From positions 62,001 through 126,000 of the forward strand of contig CAVUIU010000029.1 of NCBI GenBank assembly GCA_963741615.1: a stretch of 64,000 nucleotides of DNA, written 5' to 3'. Shown piece by piece: positions 25,668-33,923 of the stretch (position 1 is the stretch's first letter; every line of letters begins with the position of its first letter). The notes under the pieces are model-generated. The model was not told the DNA's origin, did no database searches, and was given only the letters and a program-made list of their open reading frames with translations. The translations under genes were made by a program, and so were the position numbers. The DNA is from UBA9676 sp963741615. GTDB lineage: Bacteria > Actinomycetota > Actinomycetes > Streptosporangiales > Streptosporangiaceae.

Positions 25668-26723
25668 GTGCCGGCTGCGCCGCACGGAAGTCTCACGCGT
25701 GCCACCACCGGGTGGCTAACGGCAGTCGCTGGCGGACTCTGCCTGGGGCTGGCGGCCGCCGCCTGCTCCGCCAGCGCGGGGCCGCCGCCGCAGCCATCTT
25801 CGGCCTCGCGCACCCCCGCACCCGCCCCCTCACACACCGCCCGCAAGCTGCTGACCCTCCAGGTCACGCGAGCGGCCTATCATCTCCCGTCGGCGATCTC
25901 CCGTGAGGTCGTGCTCGCCCTTGACCAGAACCTGCTGATAATCGGCGGCATCACCCAGCAACTGACCACCACGAGCACGATCATCCAGCTCAACCCCGTC
26001 ACTGGCCGGGCCACCCGCGCTGGGCACCTGGCCGACCCCGCCCACGATGCGGCGGGGGCGGTGCTCGGGGGCCGGCCTTACCTCTTCGGCGGTGGCGACC
26101 TAGCGGAACTCGCCGCGGTGCAGGCGCTGCGGCACCGGGGCACCGCCGTCGTGGTCGGCCAGCTCCCAGGGCCGCGCTCCGACATCTCGTCGGTGACCCT
26201 GGGTAGCACTGCCTACCTCGTTGGCGGCTACGACGGGACCAGCTGGATCGGCACCGTGCTCGCCACCAGCAACGGCAAGGCCTTCACGAGGGTGGCAACC
26301 CTGCCGGTGCCCGTCCGCTATGCCGCGGTGGCTGGTGCCGGGAAGCGGATCTGGGTATTTGGCGGGCTCACTCCGGCTGGCCCCAGCCGTCTCATCCAGC
26401 GGGTCAACTTGTCCACTGGCAAGGCAGCAGTGGTCGGCCGGATGCCTGCGCCGATATCGGCGGCGACCGCGGTCACGCTCGCGGGACGGATCTTCATCGC
26501 GGGCGGGCAGGTCGCCAAAGGTGGCGGTGCCCGTCTGGTCGCCAGCCGAACGGTGCTGGCTTATAACCCGGCCGACAGCCGGGTGACGGCGGCGGGCAGG
26601 CTGCCGGTGGCGGTCGCCAACGCCGCCGCCGCGGTGGTCGGCGGCACCGCCTTCCTGGTCGGCGGAAACAATGGTCACCGGCAGGTGACCACGGTGGCAC
26701 GGCTCCGCCTGATCGCCGGCTAA
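25668..26723 (+). CDS. Kelch-repeat beta-propeller lipoprotein
   Basis: A 351-residue exported protein. N-terminal signal WLTAVAGGLCLGLAAAAC with lipobox LAAA|C (about residue 33), a Pro/Ser/Thr-rich linker, then six Kelch-like blades marked by glycine pairs: LLIIGGITQQ, PYLFGGGDLAE, AYLVGGYDGTS, IWVFGGLTP, IFIAGGQVAKGG and AFLVGGNNGHRQ. The GTG at 25668 is chosen because AGGAGG lies 9 bases upstream; an earlier ATG (25650) overlaps that site. Kelch propellers are binding scaffolds; no catalytic residues stand out. Its divergent partner has a different propeller type but the same lipoprotein architecture. Confidence 0.88.
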   Translation: MPAAPHGSLTRATTGWLTAVAGGLCLGLAAAACSASAGPPPQPSSASRTPAPAPSHTARKLLTLQVTRAAYHLPSAISREVVLALDQNLLIIGGITQQLTTTSTIIQLNPVTGRATRAGHLADPAHDAAGAVLGGRPYLFGGGDLAELAAVQALRHRGTAVVVGQLPGPRSDISSVTLGSTAYLVGGYDGTSWIGTVLATSNGKAFTRVATLPVPVRYAAVAGAGKRIWVFGGLTPAGPSRLIQRVNLSTGKAAVVGRMPAPISAATAVTLAGRIFIAGGQVAKGGGARLVASRTVLAYNPADSRVTAAGRLPVAVANAAAAVVGGTAFLVGGNNGHRQVTTVARLRLIAG

Positions 26724-26771
26724 CTCACGGCACCCCGGTCGTCGAGTGGGCAGCACCTGGTGTTCGGCCAC

Positions 26772-27025
26772 CTAGTTGTGGGCAGGAAGCGGCGAGGTGC
26801 GCAGGCCGGTGGGTCCGACGACACGGGTCTGACGCCAGGTGCCGCCACGGTCTGCAGAGTGAGCGAACCACACATCGGCGGTCAGGGCGGCATCGCCCGG
26901 CCGGTCGTCGCGCATGCCATACCAGGCCACCCCGACCGTGCTGTGCGAATCGACCGCGATCACGGGCCGAACGCGATCGCCCTTACCCCACGGCGGCGAG
27001 CGGCGTGCTCACGCCGAAGTACATG
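26772..27025 (-). pseudogene. Sialidase/BNR-repeat C-terminal remnant
   Basis: The minus frame reads SPPWGKGDRVRPVIAVDSHS, TVGVAWYGMRDDRPGDAAL and TADVWFAHSADRGGTWRQT, then a TAG at 26772. The S-x-D-x-G-x-T-W (here SADRGGTW) is a BNR/Asp-box motif, and the I-A-V-D-S-H-x-T-V-G-V-A-W-Y segment is typical of exo-alpha-sialidase-like secreted proteins. Only about 85 residues remain of a protein normally above 350, with no start or signal peptide. A fragment. Confidence 0.6.
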
Positions 27026-27082
27026 GGGCAACTCGGCCACGAAGCGCGAGTTCGCTGTCGGCACGGACCTGGCCGGGCCCGG

Positions 27083-27577
27083 TCAGTACCAGAAGGGGAT
27101 GGTGCCGCCGTCGGGGTTCCCCCAGCGGTAGAGGTGCAGGTGGCGCACCCCGTTACCGGTGGTCCAGCGCATGGTCATGCGTGAGAAGTAGCGGCGGTGA
27201 TGGTGCCAGCGCACCCGCCACATCGTGAGCGAGGCCGGGGACTTCAGGTAAGTGCCCTGCGCGCACGTGGGCATGCACTGGTTAGCCCACCGCGTGCCCT
27301 GGCCGTAGGCCGAGACCTGCGTCCAGCTGCGCCAGTGGACAGGCCGGACGAACAGGTTGCCACCAGCCCCGAAGTAGATGGCCTGTGGGCGCACGTAAGT
27401 GTCGCGCCAGCCGATGCTGCCGTACATGACGGGGAGGGACGATGCGCTGGCGGATGGGGGACTAAGGACGGCCGGGGAAGCGCAGCCCACGCCAGCGAGC
27501 ACAGCCACGGTGGCCACGATGCCTATCATCGTGGTACCTGCATGGTGCTGGTAACGCGTGGTTGCAGCCCCCGTCAT
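27083..27577 (-). CDS. Secreted/lipoprotein of unknown function
   Basis: A 164-residue exported protein. N-terminal GIVATVAVLAGVGC is a lipoprotein-type signal (C about residue 33). The mature part reads PVMYGSIGWRDTYVRPQAIY, GNLFVRPVHWRSWTQVSAYG, two Cys in CMPTCAQGTY and a basic aromatic tail (RRYFSRMTMRWT). This pattern occurs in small secreted actinomycete proteins of unknown role. The ATG at 27577 follows GGGAGAAG; five extra codons upstream are possible but lack a ribosome site. Confidence 0.78.
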   Translation of the reverse strand: MTGAATTRYQHHAGTTMIGIVATVAVLAGVGCASPAVLSPPSASASSLPVMYGSIGWRDTYVRPQAIYFGAGGNLFVRPVHWRSWTQVSAYGQGTRWANQCMPTCAQGTYLKSPASLTMWRVRWHHHRRYFSRMTMRWTTGNGVRHLHLYRWGNPDGGTIPFWY

Positions 27578-27936
27578 CTCTTCTCCCTGCACGCCCCTCG
27601 CGTGGGGTCTTGCTGGAAATCAGGATCGGCAGCGGGCCGTGGCGCGCGTCAGGGCCGTTGGTCCACTCGCAGGTCCTTTCAGTCCTTGTGGCGGGAGATC
27701 CAGACGATCCGGAGGAGCTCAGCGCTGGCACACCTCAGCGGGCGCCAGTCGTGGCCGAGGGTGTGCCGCCGGATGCTGCGGGTCTGGCCGGTCACGGACA
27801 CGACGCGAGGGCACGTGGCTGGGGCGCGGACAAGGAAAGCTGGCTGGTCAAGGAGCAACTCGCCCCTGCGGGCGGAAAAGTGGCATCCGGGGATTAGGAC
27901 GGCTGCCGGCGGGGGAATGTGGCCAGCTCAGCCGCA
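27578..27936. other. Stretch without a recognisable gene
   Basis: No supportable coding frame. The right end adjoins the predicted ECF41 promoter at 27937. Confidence 0.4.
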
Positions 27937-27963
27937 TGTCACGTTCCGCGGTCCTGGTACGTC
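27937..27963 (+). promoter_or_regulatory. Predicted ECF41-type promoter of the sigma gene
   Basis: TGTCACG (27937-27943), 16 bases, then CGTC (27960-27963), matching the known ECF41 target signature (TGTCACA in the -35 region and CGTC in the -10 region). It lies about 40 bases before the sigma factor start, so the sigma factor probably activates itself. Confidence 0.78.
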
Positions 27964-28002
27964 TTGTTGGCAGGTACTCGCAGACTGCAGGGGTGATGAC
28001 AG

Positions 28003-28878
28003 ATGGCCGAGCAGGACTGGCTGGCCGAGCGGTTCGAGCACAGCCGCCCGTACCTGCAGGCGGTCGCCTACAGCATGCTCGGCACGGTCAGCGAGGCCCA
28101 GGACGCGGTGCAGGAAGCATGGCTGCGGCTTGACCGCAGCGACCCGGGCGGCATCGGCGATCTGCGGGGCTGGCTGACCACTGTGGTCGGGCGGATCAGC
28201 CTGGACATGCTGCGTGCCCGCAAGGCCCGCCGCGAGAAGTACCCCGGCAGCTGGCTGCCCGAGCCGCTGGTGGTGGATCCCGCTGAGGACGGTCCCGAGC
28301 ACCAGGCGGTGCTGGCCGACTCGGTTGGCCTGGCCCTGCTCGTGGTGCTGGACACCCTCAGCCCTGCCGAACGGCTCTCGTTTGTCCTGCACGATGTGTT
28401 CGCGGTGCCTTTCGGCGACATTGCCCAGATCATGGACCGGACCCCGGAGTCGGTCCGTCAGCTCGCCAGCCGGGCACGCCGCCGGGTGCAGGCGGCCCCG
28501 CAGCCAGATCGTGACGTTGCCCGGCAACGCCGGGTGGTGGACGCCTTCCTGGCCGCCGCCCGGGGCGGAGATTTCGAGGCGCTGCTGGAGGTACTCGACC
28601 CGGACGTGGTCTTCCGGATGGATCTCGGGCCGGCCAGCTTGCTCGCACACCCGCCGCTTGCCGGGGCCGGCCCGGTCGCGCGCCAGGTCCTGGCCACCGC
28701 GCCGCGGTTTGCGCACCTCGCCGAGCCTGTGCTGGTAAACGGCCAGGCCGGCGCCCTGTTCGGTACCCGCGACGAGCCGATCGCGGTCATCGGTTTCACC
28801 ATCGTGGGTGGTCGCGTCGCCGCGCTGAACCTGATCGCCGACCAGGACAAGTTGCGGCACCTGACGATCCAGCCCTGA
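28003..28878 (+). CDS. ECF41-family RNA polymerase sigma factor
   Basis: A 291-residue extracytoplasmic-function sigma factor with a C-terminal SnoaL-like extension in place of a separate anti-sigma factor. Sigma2: YLQAVAYSMLGTVSEAQDAV (about 17-36). The linker hallmark WLPEP is present (SWLPEPLV, about 83). Sigma4: LSPAERLSFVLHDVFAVPF, then DRTPESVRQLASRARR. The NTF2-like domain runs from about 170 and ends in IADQDKLRHL, close to the family's NPDKL. The DGGGK motif of many ECF41 proteins is not visible. Canonical targets are oxidoreductases, epimerases and carboxymuconolactone decarboxylases, and an oxidoreductase gene with the same promoter signature lies downstream. Confidence 0.93.
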   Translation: MAEQDWLAERFEHSRPYLQAVAYSMLGTVSEAQDAVQEAWLRLDRSDPGGIGDLRGWLTTVVGRISLDMLRARKARREKYPGSWLPEPLVVDPAEDGPEHQAVLADSVGLALLVVLDTLSPAERLSFVLHDVFAVPFGDIAQIMDRTPESVRQLASRARRRVQAAPQPDRDVARQRRVVDAFLAAARGGDFEALLEVLDPDVVFRMDLGPASLLAHPPLAGAGPVARQVLATAPRFAHLAEPVLVNGQAGALFGTRDEPIAVIGFTIVGGRVAALNLIADQDKLRHLTIQP

Positions 28879-28954
28879 CCCCTTGCGGTTGGACCGGTCC
28901 CAGGGAGCCCGGGCTGCCGGGCGGTGAGGCCCCAAGGGCCGCGCGGGTTCCCCC

Positions 28955-28981
28955 TGTCACATTCCCCGCGCGGCGCTCGTC
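28955..28981 (+). promoter_or_regulatory. Predicted ECF41-type promoter of the oxidoreductase gene
   Basis: TGTCACA (28955-28961), 16 bases, then CGTC (28978-28981). Spacing and the extended TGTCAC(A/G)TTCC match the site in front of the sigma gene. It is 47 bases before the oxidoreductase ATG, so the sigma factor very likely drives this gene. Confidence 0.82.
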
Positions 28982-29027
28982 CTGGTGATGAACAGGCCGG
29001 AAGATCCGGCCGTAACGGAGGTCAACG

Positions 29028-29573
29028 ATGTCCGCACCACCAGGCCGGGAAGCGCCAGTCTTCCAGCCAGCCCCAGGCAGCAGGACCACTGCCACAGCAG
29101 GCCCAGTGGCACCGCTCCGCCCTGCCGGGAACGCCCTTCACCTCGGGCCACACACCAGGCGGCTGATCAGATCCGTCGCCCGCCTCGTTAACCCACTGGT
29201 GCTGCGGATCGCCGGCCGCCGACACATGCCCGTCGTCGGGATCGTCCACCACCGCGGCCGCAAGACCGGCCGCCCCTACGCCACACCGCTGGGCATCCGC
29301 CCTGCCACCACCAACGGCTTCGTGATGCCGCTCACCTTCGGCGAGGCGGCAGGCTGGTACCGCAACATCGTGGCGGCGGGCTGGTGCGTCATCACCTGGC
29401 GCGGCACTGACCACGCGGTGGCCAGCCCCGTGATCGTTGACCGCGCCACAGCGCTGCCTGCCTTCCCCCGGTACGAGCGCCTTGCGCTGCGGGCGATCGG
29501 GATCAACGAGTTCGTCTGGCTCCACGACGCGCCGACCACACCCAAAGACGGCCTCACCAGCCCGCTCCAGTGA
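29028..29573 (+). CDS. Deazaflavin-dependent nitroreductase family oxidoreductase
   Basis: A 181-residue protein of the DUF385/Ddn type, F420-binding split-barrel enzymes. Typical core: VARLVNPLVLRIAGRRHMPV, then VGIVHHRGRKTGRPYATPLG, FVMPLTFGEAAGWYRNIVAAG and CVITWRGTDHAVASP. The first 45 residues are Pro/Ala-rich and disordered. The ATG at 29028 has GGAGG 6 bases before it. It sits directly downstream of an ECF41 sigma gene and has its own ECF41-type promoter. The substrate is unknown; family members act on lipids, quinones or xenobiotics. Confidence 0.92.
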   Translation: MSAPPGREAPVFQPAPGSRTTATAGPVAPLRPAGNALHLGPHTRRLIRSVARLVNPLVLRIAGRRHMPVVGIVHHRGRKTGRPYATPLGIRPATTNGFVMPLTFGEAAGWYRNIVAAGWCVITWRGTDHAVASPVIVDRATALPAFPRYERLALRAIGINEFVWLHDAPTTPKDGLTSPLQ

Positions 29574-29884
29574 CGCCGCCAGCACGATGAGCCGCCGAGG
29601 GTTCCCGGAGGCCTTCCACAACCGGTGCCACCGCCACCCAGCCCTCGGCATACTCACCCCGACCGAATACGAGCTCCGCATCAATCAGACGGAACCCCGT
29701 AGCGGCTACCTGTACTGTCCGGACGGCAGCCGTGTTCACCCCCACCCTGGCATCGGCCCCTGCCTGGCCCGACAAATCTCTTGCCACCGGGGCCGCGCCA
29801 GGTGGTGGCCCGGAAGGGGGCCTGTCGCCCTCCGGGGCAATTGGTTGCTGGCGTGACGACGGCACTGCAATCCGTCTTGTTCGG
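29574..29884 (+). other. Intergenic stretch with an IS3 transposase tail remnant
   Basis: Nothing intact. At about 29590-29700 the plus strand encodes FHNRCHRHPALGILTPTEYE followed by LRINQTEP. This resembles the extreme C-terminus of IS3-type OrfB proteins (Y-N-x-x-R-R-H-S-A-L-G-x-x-T-P-x-E-Y-E), with changes at the conserved Tyr and second Arg. The rest of the transposase is gone. Its similarity to the intact OrfB at 10 kb is only family-level. Confidence 0.5.
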
Positions 29885-30205
29885 TTAGGCGTCCTCGAGG
29901 ACTTCCGCGAATGCGATCACTACGCCTCCGGTGGCGTGCTCGACGGTAGCGGCGACAAGGGGGCCGGCCTCTGCGGCGGCGGCGCTGGCCGCCGCGTAGT
30001 CGGCGAAGTACAGGTCCAACAGTCGGTACGCCGGGGTCGGGCTGCCGTCTTCTTTGGGCCAGACCCTCGACGTCTGCAGCCGAGTCAGGCCGGGGAGCTT
30101 GCGCGCTAGCGCGATCTGATCGGGGTAAGCCGTCTCGAAGGCGTCCGGGTCGGTGGGGTTGGAATAGACGAAGCTGATCTTGGTCGGCTTGCCTTGCTCA
30201 TTCAT
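29885..30205 (-). CDS. EthD family protein
   Basis: A 106-residue dimeric alpha/beta-barrel protein: KISFVYSNPTDPDAFETAYP, DQIALARKLPGLTRLQTSRV, then YRLLDLYFADYAAASAA. This is the EthD fold, found in small proteins associated with monooxygenase or polyketide-type pathways and ether degradation. The ATG at 30205 is set by AGGAGG 6 bases upstream. Divergently oriented from an AraC-type regulator 208 bases away, which is the likely controller. Confidence 0.87.
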   Translation of the reverse strand: MNEQGKPTKISFVYSNPTDPDAFETAYPDQIALARKLPGLTRLQTSRVWPKEDGSPTPAYRLLDLYFADYAAASAAAAEAGPLVAATVEHATGGVVIAFAEVLEDA

Positions 30206-30413
30206 GGATGACCTCCTGGTTGTTAGTCTCGGTTGATACAAGCGAGCGGACCCAGACCTGGACGATGATGTCGAGCGAACTTCCGGTAGCGCAGCTGCTT
30301 CGCCGATGGAAGAAGTTGGCACATGAAAGAGCGCCCAGCGTGGTCCTCATTCCGTCCGATTTTCGGCTCCACTCACTGTCTGTCGACTGTAATCAGAGGA
30401 ATGGGCAGCGACC
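30206..30413. promoter_or_regulatory. Divergent promoter region of EthD and AraC-type genes
   Basis: About 208 bases between the two starts, less G/C-rich than the surroundings (for example the stretch around 30215-30245 and 30345-30375), and the natural site for AraC-type operators. I could not define repeats confidently. Confidence 0.4.
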
Positions 30414-31439
30414 ATGACCGTTTCACCGGGACATCTTGCCGGCCGTCCAGCGACGCCAGCCGATTTGCTCCGATCGCCGCAAGAGTTTGCCGATCCGCCA
30501 GCGATTGAGGAAGCCGCGCTCGGTCTGGACGCAGATGGTCGATCGCACGACTTGCTCTCAGAACTGCTCCGGAGCGTCCGTCTGAGCGGAGAACGGATCG
30601 TTGCGTACGCTCCGCTGGGGACTTTCTCGATCGGCTTCGCCGATGTCGGCAGCCTGCACATCATCGAAGAGGGCGAACTTGTGCTTCGGATCGACGGAGA
30701 CCCGCACGTCGAGCACGTAAGCTGCGGCGATGTCGTCCTGCTCCCGCGCGGCGACCCGCACCACGTCAGCGACGCAGGCAAGCGCGCGCACGCGATCGCG
30801 CGTGCCGGCGCAGCCGAGAACGACGCACCCGAGTTGGCGCGCTGGCTCTGCGGGACATTCACGATCGGCGACCCGCAGGCGAGCCACCTGCTCGCGAGCC
30901 TCCCGGCCGTGATCATCCTGCGCGGCGCCCGCGGCCCAGCGCTCGAAGGGCTCGACGTGGCCCGCAGGATGCTCGTATTCGAGATGCAATCGCCCTCTCA
31001 AGGATCGGCGGTGATGGTCGCCCGCATCCTCGATCTGATCTTCATCCAGATTCTGCGTGCCTGGGCCGCTGGCACGGACGCCGAACCGAACTGGCTGGCC
31101 GGTGCGCTCGACCCGCAGATCGGTCTGGCCTTGAGCGCTATCCACCGAGACCCCGGCCACGACTGGACAGTCGAGGAGCTGGCCCGAGCGTGCAACCTTT
31201 CCCGGTCGGCGTTCGCTGCGCGGTTCGTCGCTCGCGTCGGGAAGCCGCCAGCCACCTATCTCGTGCACGTACGCCTGGACGCCGCCACTGACCTGCTCCG
31301 CGACACCTCCATTCCGGTCATGCTTATCGCGAAGAACGTCGGCTACACGTCGGAGGCGGCATTCAGCCGCGCGTTCAAGAACCGCTACGGCACGCCACCG
31401 GCTCGCTGGCGACGAGCCACACGAGCGAAACAATCGTGA
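30414..31439 (+). CDS. AraC-family regulator with cupin_6 domain
   Basis: A 341-residue transcription factor. N-terminal cupin: TPADLLRSPQEFADPP, SLHIIEEGELVLRIDGDP and CGDVVLLPRGDPHHVSD (about residues 80-125). C-terminal double helix-turn-helix: WTVEELARACNLSRSAFAAR (about 250-269) and IPVMLIAKNVGYTSEAAFSR (about 300-319), ending FKNRYGTPPARWRRA. The cupin_6 group often regulates a divergent oxidoreductase or monooxygenase-type gene; here the divergent neighbour is the EthD-type gene. Ligand unknown. Confidence 0.93.
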   Translation: MTVSPGHLAGRPATPADLLRSPQEFADPPAIEEAALGLDADGRSHDLLSELLRSVRLSGERIVAYAPLGTFSIGFADVGSLHIIEEGELVLRIDGDPHVEHVSCGDVVLLPRGDPHHVSDAGKRAHAIARAGAAENDAPELARWLCGTFTIGDPQASHLLASLPAVIILRGARGPALEGLDVARRMLVFEMQSPSQGSAVMVARILDLIFIQILRAWAAGTDAEPNWLAGALDPQIGLALSAIHRDPGHDWTVEELARACNLSRSAFAARFVARVGKPPATYLVHVRLDAATDLLRDTSIPVMLIAKNVGYTSEAAFSRAFKNRYGTPPARWRRATRAKQS

Positions 31440-31673
31440 GCGGCCACGTACCGCGACGTCGCTCCCGTTCAGTTGCGGAGGCGCCGGCGGAGAGCCGGCA
31501 GCCGAGATCGCCTGGGTGTGTCGGGACTCCCTGGCAAGGGCACGGCATCGCCCCCGAAGCCGTCCGTGCCCCGGCAACCCGGCCTGCGAAGCGGTCAGCG
31601 AATGCCTCACCGCAGCGCGCCCCCGCTCGTGCAATATCGCCGCGTCCTTATGAGAGGCAGGTCCCGATCGGCT

Positions 31674-33416
31674 CTAGGCCGCCCGGCGCAGCTGTTCCGT
31701 CGTCGCCGGGAAGCCATCGGCCGCGCGCGGCATGGTCTGCCTGAGCTGCTTCAACTGCGCGCGGGCGCTGTCACGCCGCATGCGGACGTAGTGGACAATG
31801 CCGTCATAGTTCTTCCTCCCATGCCGCAGTCCGCGCTGGCGGCAGCCATTCCAGTAGATCTCGTCGTTGCTGAACTGCCGGCCGGTGAACGGCCGTCCAT
31901 GAGGTGTGTCGGATTCTAGGTAGGCGCCCTGCCGGATGCGGTCCCACAGGCCGCCCTCTGACTGTGACCCGATCTGCGCGGCCATGGCTCTTGGATTGAA
32001 TTCGGTGTCGAGCATGTGCTCCATGTAATCCAGGTAGTACTGACGGTAGTCGTGGTTGCGGAGCAGGTTCTGCACCAGCGGGATGCGTGACGTGTTCCGG
32101 TTGTTCCAGTAGCGCCGCGTGTTGCCCGGCCAATCGAGGATGTCGGCGTACTGCCATCGTGTACCGAAGTGATCGATACCCAGGCAGTTGTCGTAGTCCC
32201 ACGGAATGAAATGGAAATAAGGCGAGGTGGCGAAATCCTTCGCCGCACCCGTGCGCCCCGAGTTGTAGAGATAGTAATTGGACTGAGTCGCGTAATAGTT
32301 GTCCCAGCTCCCGAGAAGCATGTTGACAGCCGCCCACCGGAGGAAGGCACTTGCGTCCATGATGCCGTCTACCGAGTCGCGGAAGGCGTCTGTGTCGAAT
32401 CGCTCCTCGCCGCCTCGGAGCCCGACCCCGTTGATCGTCCTGATGAAGCAGGCGAGATCGTCGTAGGTGTTGGCCTCGGGGTTGTTCTTGTTGGTCTTGA
32501 GCCGGTAGGTGCGCTCCGCAGATCCCGGGATGAAGTACTGGCGTCCGCCGTCATCGCCATCGGGCCCGGTCCGGTATGCGAGAGTTGCGCACCCGATGTC
32601 GCCGCAGCCGGCCTTGTAGAGATTGCCCCGGTGGTTCTCACCGAAGTGATCTTTCAGGAATCTCCTGTCAACCTGCTCGATGACCGAGAACAGGCCCCGG
32701 TATGCGGCGTCAAAGGCCAGTTTCGCATACGTGTGCCGCGGCGCCGGAACGTCGGCCTTGCCGAACAACCGCCAGGCCAGCGCCTCGCGCATCTGCGATG
32801 GATCGCTGTACATCGCCTTCAGATTGATGCGCGTCATCCCGGCCAGCCGGTTGTCGGGCCCTGCGGCATCGAGAATTATCTTCCATGACCGCTTCGGGGC
32901 ACGCAGCGTGTGGTTGCCGCTGTTTCTCAGCGAGAAAGCCGCCGTGCTGAACAGCACACCTTCGCCGCCAGCGACCGGAACGTGCCGGTGGTCGGCCGGA
33001 TCGGATCTCCACACATCAAGCCTGGCCCCGTCGCCAGGCTTCACCGGCTCTGCGAGCACGCCGGATCCAGGGTGAAATCCAGTGACATGGAACACGTACA
33101 TGTCCGCGCCAAAAAACTCCGGCTTCCCCAGCGACGCCCTGATGTAGTCCTGGATCGCCTGCGCAGCGGCTGTTGGCGACCCCGCCTCATCGAGCAGCCT
33201 CAGCTTCGCAGGCGGAACTGGCGGGACATGCGCCAGCAGCAGGTCGAACAGCGCCATGTACGCCGTCCTCGTGTGCAGCGAAGCGTCATCACGGCCCGCT
33301 ATCTCAGCGGCCATGTTAGCCAGGACTCTGCTATGCCCGGCGGGCAGCTCCCGGACCACCACCGCCCGGTCCTTGAATATCTCGCAGAACCGGTCTCTGC
33401 CAACAGTTGTGTCCAT
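31674..33416 (-). CDS. CotH kinase family protein
   Basis: A 580-residue protein of the CotH family, atypical protein kinases first known from Bacillus spore coats. Recognisable parts: DVWRSDPADHRHVPV, FSLRNSGNHTLRAPKRSWKI (substrate-entry strand), MREALAWRLFGKADVPAPR (about 215), YRGLFSVIEQVDRRFL, NLYKAGCGDIGC and the metal-binding segment HFIPWDYDNCLGIDHFG (D-x-D-N-like, about 420). No signal peptide is visible from the ATG at 33416, unlike many secreted actinomycete CotH proteins; an upstream extension of 23 codons is possible. No CotB/CotG-like substrate is nearby. Confidence 0.87.
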   Translation of the reverse strand: MDTTVGRDRFCEIFKDRAVVVRELPAGHSRVLANMAAEIAGRDDASLHTRTAYMALFDLLLAHVPPVPPAKLRLLDEAGSPTAAAQAIQDYIRASLGKPEFFGADMYVFHVTGFHPGSGVLAEPVKPGDGARLDVWRSDPADHRHVPVAGGEGVLFSTAAFSLRNSGNHTLRAPKRSWKIILDAAGPDNRLAGMTRINLKAMYSDPSQMREALAWRLFGKADVPAPRHTYAKLAFDAAYRGLFSVIEQVDRRFLKDHFGENHRGNLYKAGCGDIGCATLAYRTGPDGDDGGRQYFIPGSAERTYRLKTNKNNPEANTYDDLACFIRTINGVGLRGGEERFDTDAFRDSVDGIMDASAFLRWAAVNMLLGSWDNYYATQSNYYLYNSGRTGAAKDFATSPYFHFIPWDYDNCLGIDHFGTRWQYADILDWPGNTRRYWNNRNTSRIPLVQNLLRNHDYRQYYLDYMEHMLDTEFNPRAMAAQIGSQSEGGLWDRIRQGAYLESDTPHGRPFTGRQFSNDEIYWNGCRQRGLRHGRKNYDGIVHYVRMRRDSARAQLKQLRQTMPRAADGFPATTEQLRRAA

Positions 33417-33604
33417 ACTTCCCCCGTGCCTGCGCCTTCTCCCAGCCAGTCGGGCGTTCAGCAGGGCCCTGGCCAAGGCGCGCACGCCGAGTACTTGCGT
33501 CTTGTGACTTACCTGCGAACGCGTGTCTATGACATCGGAGCGAGCAGACGGATCCTAGATACACGGCGACTTCTGCTACCGGGCCGCCACTGACTGGTCC
33601 TGAC

Positions 33605-33679
33605 CGGTTCCTGGGCGCCGTGCTGTTCGTGGACGTAGTCGGCTCGATCCAGCTGGCCGCCGAGATCGGCGACAGCTGA
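33605..33679 (+). pseudogene. N-terminal fragment of a class III cyclase domain
   Basis: The plus strand reads DRFLGAVLFVDVVGSIQLAA then EIGDS and a TGA at 33677-33679. This is the F-x-D-[IV]-V-G-S-T opening of a nucleotide cyclase catalytic domain, including the first metal-binding Asp. The rest of the domain does not follow in any frame that I can recognise. A small relic. Confidence 0.55.
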
Positions 33680-33923
33680 TGCGGAACGAGCGCGCGCCAG
33701 CACGCGCATGCCGGCGATGGCATACGTCATCGCCGCATCGCCGAACCCGGGCAGCCATGACCGCCGCGAGCAGATCGCACAGATCTGAACGCTCACCGGC
33801 GACACCGTCATGGGTCAGCCGGCCGTCCGGATCGGGCGGTTTTGCGCCGCTGCGGTTGCATGGCCTGGCGCTCGGAAACCAGATCGGTAGAGTAGGAAAA
33901 TGGGCGGTGGGGAAGGCGGCCGC

